A stretch of 64,000 nucleotides of DNA. It comes from Colwellia sp. (GTDB lineage: Bacteria > Pseudomonadota > Gammaproteobacteria > Enterobacterales > Alteromonadaceae). Made by a program: the position numbers and the translations under genes. The notes under the pieces are model-generated. The model had not been told where the DNA came from, made no database searches, and was given only the letters and a program-made list of their open reading frames with translations. Below, piece by piece: positions 32,001 to 44,000 of the stretch (position 1 is its first letter; each line of letters starts with the position of its first letter). Location: assembly GCA_013215465.1 (NCBI GenBank), contig JABSOW010000002.1, positions 186,001 through 250,000 on the forward strand. Reading direction: 5' to 3'.

Positions 32001-35000
32001 GTAGTGGTGGTACTGCGCAAACAGTTACTGTGATTAACAGCGGCACATTAATTACTAGTGGTGATAATTCACGTGGCATTTTTGCGCAAAGTATTGGTGG
32101 CGGCGGCGGCACTGGCGGTGATGCTTTTGGTGTAATTAATATTGGTGGTACGGGTGATGCCGCTGGCGACGCTGCCGATGTTGATGTAACTAATAATGGC
32201 AGTATTCAAACTAACGGCAACAGAGCTGACGGTGTTTTCGCTCAATCTATTGGTGGCGGCGGCGGTAACGGCGGTAGTGCAATAGGTGTTGTTTCTATTG
32301 GTGGTAGCGCAAGCTCAGGTGGCTTGTCTGGCGAGGTAATCGCTATCAATGAAGGTCAAATCACAACCAATGGCGAAGATTCTCGTGGAATTTTTGCGCA
32401 AAGTGTAGGTGGCGGTGGCGGTAATGGTGGTGGTGGCACATCGGGCTCGTTATTTGTTGGCTTTTCACTGGGTGGAGAAGGTGGAAACGGCGGTGACGGT
32501 GACAAAGTAACAATCAATCTAGATAAAAATCAAAGCAGTTATAGTGACACCAGTTCAAGCATTTATACTTTAGGAGACCGAGCGACAGGTGTTTTAGCAC
32601 AGTCAGTTGGTGGCGGTGGTGGTAATGGCGGTGATTCAATTACGGGAAGCCTTGGCGCATTTGGTAGTGTATCGGTGGCTATTGGCGGCAATGCTGGTAG
32701 TGGTGGTGAAGGCGGTATTGTTTCAATGTCTGGTGCTGGTTCAATAGCAACCGAAGGTGATTTAGCCGCAGGTGTTGTTTTACAGAGTGTTGGTGGCGGC
32801 GGAGGTAATGGCGGCATGAGTATTGCTGGCTCTGCAGCTGCAGGTCCTGCTGGTGGAGCGGTTTCTGTTTCATTAGGTGGTGAAGGTGGCGATGGCGGTA
32901 TTGGCGGCACAGTTACCACATCAAACGCTGATATGAATATCACAACCAGTGGTGATCAATCATCAGGCTATATTGCCCAATCAGTCGGTGGTGGCGGTGG
33001 TAATGGCGGATTAAGTGTCGCGGCAACCGCAAGTGCTGGAGCGGTAGCAAGCGGAAGTATTTCAGTTGGCCTAGGTGGTAATGCAGGTGAAGGCGGTGAG
33101 GGTGGTACGGTAAATGTCGAATTTGGTGGTTTAGTCACAACCACGGGTGATCAATCTGACGCAGTATTGATTCAAAGTGTTGGTGGCGGTGGCGGTAACG
33201 GCGGGGTGACCGTTGGGGCGAGTGCTGCAGGTGCTGGCGTTGGCTCAGGAACTATTTCTGTTGGTCTTGGCGGTACTGGCGCTAAAGGTGGCAACGCTGG
33301 TACGGTTGATGCGGATATAACCGCCGATATTAGCACCGATGGCGATGGCTCAGATGGCCTTGTTATTCAAGCGATTGGTGGTGGTGGAGGTAACGGCGGC
33401 ATGTCAATTACTGCCGGAGTAGCTGGTGCTGGTGTCGGTGCCGCTTCGGTTGCAGTCGGACTCGGAGGTAGTGGTGATGAAGGCGGTGAAGCCAATGTTG
33501 TTACTGCAAATTATGATGGTATTTTACTTACCCAAGGTGATAACTCTACCGGCATACTGGCACAAGCAGTAGGTGGCGGTGGTGGTAATGGTGGTGGTAC
33601 GGTTACTGCTACATTAACTGGCGCCGGAACAGGTGCCGGTAATATTAATGTTGGGCTAGGTGGCAGTGCAGGTGGTGGTGGTATTGGTGGCGTATCAGGT
33701 ATTGATGTTGCGGTGTCATTAATAACTGCTGGTCAGGTGCAAACGTTAGGCAATAACTCCGCTGCTATTGTCGCTCAATCTGTAGGGGGTGGTGGCGGTA
33801 ATGGTGGCTTTATTATTGTGGCTGGTGGCGCCGGTGCTGGTGTAGGAGCAGCCGCTGTTGCTGTTGGTATTGGCGGGAGTGGTGGTGATGGTGGAGCAGG
33901 AAAAGACGTTGAGGCAACTATTGACTCAGATATTCAAACTCAAGGAGATAATTCCAGTGCGGTGATTGTTCAGTCTATCGGTGGCGGCGGTGGTAATGGC
34001 GGCATCCTGGTTTCTGCAACTATGGCTGCTGCAGGAACGGGTAGTGCAAGCGCTAGTGTTGGCATCGGTGGTAGTGGCGGTGGCGGAGGTAATGCAGGTA
34101 AAATTGACTCTGCTGTTACTTCAAATATTTTGACCCTAGGTGACAATTCAGCAGGAGTTTTAGCGCAAAGTGTTGGCGGCGGCGGTGGTAATAGTGGTTT
34201 GAATGTAACTGCAAGTGTTACTGCTGCGGGAACTGGTGCAGCGGGTGCAGCTGTTGGTATTGGTGGCTCTGGGGGTGACGGTGGTGATTCAGATTCGGTT
34301 GTCAGTGATGTCGTTGGTTATATTGAAACACAAGGAAATAATGCTAATGGTATCGTTACTCAGTCAATAGGTGGCGGTGGTGGTAACGGTGGTATTGTTA
34401 TTGCAGGTTCTTTAACCGCTGCGGGAACAGGATCGGCTGGTGTAGCCGTTGGTCTTGGTGGCAGTGGTGGTGGTGGCGGAGACAGCAACAATGTTACCAG
34501 TACAGTGGTTGCCAATGTTAACACCAGTGGTAATGGTTCAAATGGTGTTATAGCGCAATCATTAGGCGGTGGTGGGGGCACAGGTAGTCTTACCGTAACA
34601 GGCGTTGTTGCACTTTCAGGAACAGGGGCTGGTTCGGTTGGCGTGGGGCTTGGTGGCTCGGGCGGCGGTGGCGGTAACGCTAGCGTGGTAATAAATGATG
34701 TTACTGGCGATGTCACCACATTAGGCAATGATGCAACTGGTATTGTTGCCCAATCATTGGGCGGAGGTGGCGGTATTGGTGGTATTGCAATTACGGGTTC
34801 TTTAACCGCTGCGGGAACGGGAGCGGCCGGTGTAGCCGTTGGTATTGGTGGCTCAGGCGGTAGCGGAGGTATGTCTTCTACTGTAAATAATACCGTTACT
34901 GGTGATGTGTGGACACAGGGTATTGGCTCCGATGGTGTGCTTGCCCAATCTATCGGCGGCGGAGGCGGTAATGGCGGCATATCCATTGTTGGGACCGTTA

Positions 35001-38000
35001 GTTTAGTGGGTACTGGCGCAGGTGCTGTGGCTGTTGGTATTGGCGGCTCTGGTGGTTCAGGTGGAGTTTCTGATGCGGTTACTAATAATGTCATGGGCAA
35101 TGTGACCACGCTAGCGGCAGATTCATCGGCTATTGTTGCCCAGTCTATTGGCGGCGGTGGTGGTAATGGCGGCATTACCATTACTGGAACACTGACTGCC
35201 AGTGGTAAAGGGGCCGGGGGGGTTGCTGTTGGCATTGGCGGTTCAGGTGGCGAGGGTGGTCAGTCTTCTACGGTTGCTAATACGGTTGTTGGTAATGTTA
35301 GAACTGAAGGTGATACCTCGAGTGGTGTATTAGCACAAAGTGTTGCTGGCGGCGGCGGAAATGGCAGCATCTCGATCACGGCAGCAGTTTCTCTTTCTGG
35401 TACAGGCGCTGGTGCGGTTGCGGTTGGTCTTGGTGGTACTGGTGGTGATGGGGGTAATTCAGATGCCGTTACCAACAGTGTTACGGGCGACGTTATAACG
35501 CTAGGAAATGAGTCTTCGGGGGTTATCGCTCAATCACTCGGTGGTGGTGGCGGTAATGGTGGTATTTCTATTGCGGGCACGTTAGCTGCTAGCGGTAAAG
35601 GTGCTGGTGGCGTAGCGGTTGGTATTGGTGGCTCTGGTGGAACAGGCGGGCAGTCGTCAACCGTTGATAATACTATTGATGGAAATGTAATAACCGTAGG
35701 AAACGAGTCTAATGGCGTGCTAGCGCAAAGTATTGGTGGCGGTGGCGGCAACGGTGGTATTGCTATTGCCGGTGCTGTTGCACTTGCCAGTGATGGTGCT
35801 GGAGCAATTTCGGTTGGTATTGGTGGCTCTGGTGGCACCGGTAGTGCATCAGCAGCAGTAACTAACAATATTACTGGTGATATCACAACGTCAGGAAGTC
35901 AGTCATCTGCTGTGATAGCACAATCATTGGGTGGCGGTGGCGGCAATGGCGGTTTAACCATCGCTGGAGCTCTTACGGCAACTAAGAAATTTAGCGGCTC
36001 TGTTTCTGTTGGTGTCGGTGGTTCAGCTGGTGATGGCGGCACGTCTTCGACAGTTAATAATACCATTACCGGTAATGTAATTACTGCTGGTGATGAAAGC
36101 ATGGGCGTGGTTGCTCAATCAATTGGTGGTGGTGGTGGTAATGGCGGCATGTCAGTTACTGCAGGAGTCTCTTTAATTATTGATAGCTCAGGAACCTCGG
36201 GCGCTATTGGTGTTGGTGTTGGTGGCTCAGGCGGAAGCGGTACCGCGTCAGATGCGGTAATAAATAATGTTACAGGTGATGTCTCAACCACAGGAATTAA
36301 AGCTAGCGCTATAGTTGCTCAGAGTATCGGTGGTGGTGGTGGTAATGGTGGTATGTCTATCACTGGTACCTTGGCTATTTCAAAAAATAATAGTGGCTCT
36401 GTTGCGGTTGGCGTCGGTGGCTCAGGGGGAGACGGTGGCACATCATCAGCAGTAGATAATATTGTTATTGGCGATATAGCAACACTTGGTGATGAAAGCA
36501 TGGGAGTACTGGTGCAGTCAATAGGTGGCGGTGGCGGTAATGGTGGGCTGTCAATTGCGGGGGCATTATCCTTCTCTCTCGGTGATTCTGGTACGTCAGG
36601 TGCTATTGGTATTGGTGTTGGCGGCACTGGCGGAACAGGCGGTGCATCGGGTGCGGTAACGAATAGTGTTGCCGGTAACGTTAATACTAGTGGCGATAAC
36701 GCCTCAGCAATTATTGCGCAAAGCATTGGTGGCGGTGGTGGTAACGGCGGCTTGACCATTACTGCTGGTATTGTGGTGACAAAAAACAATGGCGGGGCTT
36801 TGGGTGTTGGTATCGGTGGCTCAGGTGGTGATGGCGGTGTCTCTTCAATGGTTAATAACACTGTTGTCGGTAATGTTAATACCGTGGGTGAAAATTCTAT
36901 GGGTATTCTTGCTCAATCAGTTGGTGGCGGTGGCGGAAATGGCGGCTTGTCAATTACTGGGGCCGTGTCATTAGCTGCCGACAGTGCTGCAGCACTAGGT
37001 ATTGGTATTGGTGGTACAGGTGGCTCAGGTGGTAATTCGGCAGTAGTAATAAATAATGTCAGTGGTAATGTTAGAACAAAAGGGTTGTCGGCCTCAGGCA
37101 TCGTTGCCCAATCTATCGGTGGTGGTGGTGGTACTGGCGGTATTAGTATTGCAGGCTCATTATCTGTTACTAAAAAGAATAGTGGCGCATTAGCGGTGGG
37201 CATTGGTGGCTTTGGTGGTGATGGTGGCCAGGCATCTACTGTCCTAAATACTGTTGTTGCTAATATCATAACCTCAGGTGACCAAGCCATTGGTATACTT
37301 GCTCAATCGGTTGGTGGCGGTGGTGGTGCAGGCGGAATAAATATTTCTGGTGCAGTATCTGCTTCGGTATCAGCTTCCAGTGAAGAAAGTATTGCTGCCG
37401 CAATAGGGCTTGGTGGTTTTGGCGGCGGCGGCGGCGATGCTGGCTATGTTTCCAATAACTTTACCGGCATTGCATTAACCTATGGGGTAGGTGCATCAGC
37501 TGTTATGGCACAAAGTGTTGGCGGCGGCGGTGGCGCGGGTGGAACAAATATTTCTGGCTCTGCATCATTTTCAATGGATGGTAGTAGTGCAGCCATTGGT
37601 GTTGGTGTTGGCGGTTTCGGTGGCGATGGCGGAGACGCAGGCAATGTAACAAGTATTGTTGCAACTAAATTAATTCAAACGATAGGAGCGAACGCGATAG
37701 GAGTAATAGCTCAGTCAACTGGTGGTGGTGGGGGTACTGGCGGCATAAATATTGCTGGTGCTTTAAATTTTACCGATGATTCTACTGGTGCGGCAATTGG
37801 TCTAGGTGTTGGTGGTTTTGGTGGCGGCGGCGGTAATGCGGGTAACACTGATTTAACCGTTATAGGAGACGTTAAAACATCTGGTGATGAAGCTCATGCT
37901 ATTGTGTCTCAGTCGGTTGGTGGCGGTGGTGGCGTTGGCGGGCTAAATGTTTCAGGTGCCGTGAGTTTCAGTAAAAATGATGCTAATACCACCTCTGTTG

Positions 38001-41000
38001 CCATTGGTTTAGGTGGTTTTGGTGGTAGTGGTGGTGACGCAGGTAATGCAAGTTTAGTGTATGAAGGAACGGTAAATGCTCCTTGGAGTTTCGTTAAGGA
38101 TGATTATTTAGCGCCATCAAAGCATAAGAGTATTACCGGTAGTCATGGGCTGGTGTCGCAAAGCATCGGTGGTAGCGGTGGTATGGGCGGCGTTAATATC
38201 AGTGGTGGTATTTCTTACTCAGGAAGTAATGCCGGTACATCTAATGGCAGTGGTAATAGCTTGGTATTAGGCATTGGTGGTTTTGGTGGTGGCGGTGGCA
38301 ACGCCGGCAGTGCCAGTGTAGTGGTTACGGGAGGTAATAGTATTACTGCTCATGGTGATGATGGCTCGGCTATTTTTGCCCAATCAGTGGGTGGTGGTGG
38401 CGGTGCGGGTGCTATCAATGTTAGCGCTGGAATTACCTCTGATACCCCGCTGATTTTTGGTGTTGGCGGCTTTGGCGGCGATGGCGGTACTGCCGGAAGT
38501 GTTATCGTCAATGCTGTTACTGATCTCTACGCCGATGGCAAAAATGCTACAGGATTAACCGCACAATCACTTGGTGGTGGTGGCGGTAATGGAGCCCTGA
38601 ACATTACCGGCGGGGGAAGTTATAATAGCGCTGGCTCTAACTCTTCAGTGGTATTTGGTGTCGGCGGCTTTGGCGGTGCCGGTAATATTGCGGGTGATGT
38701 TAACGTCAATCATACAGGTAGTATTAATGTACAAGGTCAATATGGACACGGTATTCTTGCGCAAAGTATATCGGGTGGTGGCGGTAATGGTGGCCTGAAC
38801 GTTTCAGGTAGTGCTAACTGGACTAGCGATACAGCAAGTAGTGCACAAAACTTTTCAGTTGTTGGTGGTATTGGCGGTTTTGCTGGCTCTGGTGCCGATG
38901 CTGGCAATGTTGTAGTAGAGTCTTCTGGCGTTATTATCACCAATGGTGATGGCGCCCGTGGTATTTTTGCCCAAAGTATTGGCGGCGGCGGCGGTACCGG
39001 TGGTATGAACATTACCACCAATATCAGTAAAGAAGCTAACCCTCTAACATTAGGCATTGGTGGCTTTGGTGGTGGCGGTGGACATGCCGGTAACGTTACG
39101 GTAACTCGAGGCAATTCACTAAATTTCGCAGGTTTGATTTTAACGCAAGCAACAGTGACAGGAACACTTGAGTTAAAAAATGATGATGATTCAACAGAGA
39201 TAATTGACCTGCTAGGTAGCGCCTCACACGGTATAGAAGCATCCAGTATTGGCGGTGGTGGTGGTGATGCGGGGATGAATTTTAACCTAACTTATTCATC
39301 AGCTGGTTCGACATCAAACGATGGCTCAGGGCAGGGTTCAGGCTCTGGCAGTACCTCAAGCACTGACCGTTCAGTGCCAAGTAGCACGGGTGTTGATGAC
39401 TCTGTTATCCCTCAATATAACGCGGTGCTTGCGGAGTTAGAAGGTCGTCAGTCTAGTAACAGTGCGACTGATACCCAACCAACAAAAGATGCATATTCGG
39501 CTAATTTGATGATTGGCGGTGCTGGTGGCGAAGCGGGTGATGGTGGTGTGGTAAGTGTTGAAAATTATGGCAATATTGAAACCCATAATAATAGTAGCTA
39601 TGGTATTTTAGCGCAAAGTATTGGCGGTGGTGGTGGTAATGCTACCTTTAATATTGCCGTTGGATACGCGCCGAATACGCGATCGTTGAATGTTGCCATT
39701 GGTGGCGCTGTTGGTGATGGTGGTATAGGCAAGAATGTTACCGTTGTTCAGGATGGTAATATTACCACCTTTGGTAAAGATTCTGTCGGTATATTAGCGC
39801 AATCTTTAGGCGGCGGCGGTGGTAATGCAGGAATGGATTTTGCTTACACTAACACCAGTGAAGGTAAGTTATCTTTCACCCTAGGTAGGCAAGGCGGCAC
39901 AGGTGGAGAGGGTGGTAATGTAGGCATTATCTCAGCGGGAAATATTTCAACATCAGGGGATAATGCTTACGGTATTCAAGCACAGAGTGTTGGTAATGGT
40001 GGCGGTAATAGTAGCGCTTATTCAGTATCAGGTGCTTTACCTGATAGTAATGGTGAGTCGGGGCAATCATTGAAGATTTCTGTTGGTATTGAAGGTGGTG
40101 TTGGCGGCTTTGCAGGCACCGTTGATGTTGATGCTGCAGGAGTAATCGCGACAACAGGTTACAAGGCCTTTGGTATTCTCGCTCAGTCTATTGGTGGCGG
40201 TGGCGGTAATGGCGGTACCGCCTCAGTAAAGGCTAGTTCATCTAATGTGTCATTGGTGCTTGGTGGTGTTGGTGGTGAAGGTGGTTATGGTAATGCGGTA
40301 TCTGTTATCAGTGATGCAGTCGTTACTACCGAGGGAGATAACGCAACGGGCATATTTGCCCAAAGTATTGGCGGTGGCGGTGGTACGGGCGGCTCAGTTA
40401 AAACTGCAGGTAAAGTAAGTGGTGGTAATAGTTTGGTGTTAGCTATTGGCGGCAATGGTGGTGTAGGAGCCACAAGTGATGTAGTTTCGGTTGACCATGA
40501 TGGTATTGTGGTCACTAAGGGCAGTAACGCTCATGGTATTTTGGCGCAGAGTATTGGCGGGGGTGGCGGTAACGCTGATTATATAAGAAGCTTCATTTAC
40601 AATCAAAATGTAACAAATACTTCTTCTAACGTGGTTTCTATCGCTGTTGGCGGCACTGGCGGAACAGGCGCTATTAGTGGCAATGTGATCGTTAATAATT
40701 CTGGTGGTATTGAAACATTTTTAGAAAAATCTATTGGTATTTTTGCGCAAAGTATTGGTGGCGGTGGCGGTAATGCCAATAAAATCTACTCAAGTATTAT
40801 ATCTAGCGGTGAAGGTACTAGTGCTAACATAGCACTAGGTGGATCGGGTGGTACAGGAGCAATGTCTGGTAATGTTGTCGTTACTAATCATGATGATAGC
40901 TCTATATTTAGCGGTGTTATTGTCACTCATGGTCATGGCTCTCATGGCATCGCGGCGATGAGTATTGGTGGTGGTGGTGGTGAATCGGCCAGCAATATTG

Positions 41001-44000
41001 CGGGTAATATGCGCGATGGAACAAATGGCAACGCCCTTGCGGTATCAATTGGTGGTAGTGGCGGTGATGGTGGCACATCAGGGACTGTTAATGTCTCTAA
41101 TGACGGCACTATTATTACTTATGGTGATGTAGCTCACGGCATTCTTGCCCAAAGTATTGGTGGCGGTGGCGGTAATGCTGCTTCTACTTATGCGACATCT
41201 CTTCGGGCGAATGAAAATTCTAATGCGGCTTATTCTATTGGTGGCCAAGGTGGTAGTGGCAACACTTCTGAAAATGTCACTGTGTTTAATTCAGGTACAA
41301 TCACAACTAATGGTACTAAATCTTACGGTATTTTAGCACAAAGTATTGGTGGCGGTGGTGGTAATGGCTCATTGTCAATCGCTGCGGCTTCAGGAACATA
41401 CAATAGCGCCTCTGGCAGCATTAAGAACTTTGCCATTGGAGGCTTTGGCGGTGCAGGTGGTGATAGTGGTGATGTGTTGGTTGATCATACGGGTGTTATT
41501 ACTGTTAATGGCGACCATTCATATGGTATTTATGCGCAGTCAGTTAGTGGTGGCGGTGGTTCTATGGGCTACTCTTTAAGTGCACCAGTAACATCGGTTT
41601 TAACTCACATATTGAAATTAACAAATGGTGGTGATGGCTCTGATGGCGAAGCAGGCACAATAACAGTTAACCTTGATGGTGATATTAATGTCAACGGTAA
41701 CAATAGCCACGCTGTATTTATACAGTCAGTTAACGGCGGCGGTGGCGATGTTGATATCTTTATGGATCTTAGCTTAGAAGCGCAATCAGCAGGTGAAGGA
41801 ACCGTTGATATTGAAGATAATTTATCTACCGTAGAGGAAATTATGGCGGCAATAGACAACTCTTTTGTTGGTATCGCTTTAGATTTTGGTTCAAATTTGG
41901 TTGATGAAGCAAACGGTGCCGTTGTTAACTTAATCCAAGAAGGTGAAGTGTGGCTTCTTGGCGAAGACTCTAGCGGAATAAGTGTTCAAACCGTAGGTGG
42001 TGGTGGTGGTTCTAATTATATAGATTTAACGGTATATGAACAACAAGAGGCCTCAATTGAGGTAAATATTGGTTCAACCGACTCAACAAATAGCTCAGGT
42101 GGTGATGTTGCTTATGAACGCAGTGGCAATGTTGTCATTCAAGGTGATGGCAGTGGCGGCGCTAATATTCAATCAATTGGTGGCGGTGGTGGTAGTTTGA
42201 CCATGGATATCAATGAATTAGGCATGCCTGTTGCTGTAAACTCAGAAAGTTCAGAAAGCTCAGTCGCATTGCGTTCTAGTGCCGCAGCCTCCGCGGAATC
42301 CGTAGGATTAATAACAGCACATACAGCGAACATTTCATTAGGTGCTACAGGTGGTTTAGCAAATAATGGTGGCACGATGAAGGTCAATTTTGTTGATGAT
42401 GTTATTACCACTGGTAATAGAGCTCCGGCAATTATGATTCAAAGTATTGGTGCTGGTGGTGGTGATCTCCGCTTATCTGGCCTTGATCAACTTGCCTTAA
42501 ATATTGGCGGAACTAAAGGAGCCAGCGGTAATGGTGGCGCGATTGGTTTTACCAATAGTGGGAATATTAGTACAGCAGGTTATTTATCACATGGCATTAT
42601 CTTGCAATCCGTAGGAGGAGGCGGCGGTTTTGTGCTAACAGATATTGATGAAAATGATATGTCTATCGTTTTGCAAGATGACAATGAAGGTAATGGTGGT
42701 GATATTAATTTAACCCAAACTGGAAATATTTATGTAGAAGGTGCTGGTTCAATGGGAATTGTTGCCCAATCCCTTGGCGGCGGTGGTGGCATAGTTGATG
42801 ACTATTTTGCCAGTTCTGCTGGTGGTGAAGGTACCTCAGGTAATATTAATATTAAGTCAACGGGTGATATTACCTCAATGGGAGATTATGGTAAGGCTAT
42901 ATTTGCACAATCAGATGGCACCGATGGTTCAGGTAATGTCACATTAGATCTTAATGGTAATATTGCAACTTATGGTCTTGATGGCAGAGGTGTATACGCT
43001 CGTTCAAGTAGTAGTAAAAAAGCTGCTGGGGATATTTTATTTCAATTAACGGGGAGTGCAATTGCCGGAGGTACTAGCAGTATTGGTATCGACCTATTGA
43101 CAATGTCAGCCTTAAAATCAAGTGATATTTCGGTGGTGTTAGATGCTGATATTGGCGCATTGGGCGATAATAGTCAGGGTATTTTCTTTCGTAGTATTAG
43201 CGACACTATATCAGGTGATATAGCGCTAAACTCTTCTGGCGCAGTGGTTGCTGCTGGAGAAGGAAGCACGGCTGTTAATATGTTAAGTCAAGGGAATGAT
43301 GCATCTTCGGTAGTACAAATAAACTTAATAGGTGATATCGAAGCCAGTGGTGTTAATAGTGCCGGTATTATAGCAAAAAGTATTAGTTTATCAGGTAGTT
43401 CTGAAAAGGTTATTTTTGAGCTGATCGGTAATGTACTTGCTACCAATGACAGTAGTACCGCCGTTACTTTGTTGAGTCAAGGTGACTCATCTTCCGGCCT
43501 TGTATCACTCCATGTTGATGGTGCAGTAGAAGCTTTTGGTAATAATGCGATAGGTATTGATGCACAAAGCTTAAGTAATAGTGACGCGGGTGATGTTTTT
43601 TCAAAGCTTGATGGCAATTTACTGGTTTCAGGAGCAGGTAGTCATGGGCTTTTGGCTTCAAGTGTTAGTGCTGGAAGTGCAGGGGATATTACTTTTGATC
43701 TTAAGGGGATTGCCTTGGCGGCTGGTGAAGGCGCTACAGCAATAGAGTTAATATCAAACGGTGGTATAGAATCAGGCGCAGTGACAATGTCTCTTGCTGA
43801 TAATTTAGTGGTAAATGGGAATAATAGCAAAGGGGTACTTGCTGCTAGTATAAGTAATAATATTGCGGATGCTGTTAGTTTCAATATGGCGGGCTCATTG
43901 AAAGTTAATGGTGATAATGCAACGGGTATTAATTTAATGAGTAATGGTGCTATGCAAAGTGGTGAGATTGTAGCATCACTTGATGGTAATACTATTGCAA

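Noticed and set aside
34360-35235. Long proline-rich minus-strand ORFs inside the autotransporter gene (also 30304-30573, 30778-31092, 32563-32943, 35530-35886, 36319-36861, 36913-37290, 38737-39114)
   Set aside because: Antisense of GGN-rich DNA automatically reads as CCN (Pro) codons without stops; PPLPPPPPI is just the complement of the SIGGGGGNGG repeat.
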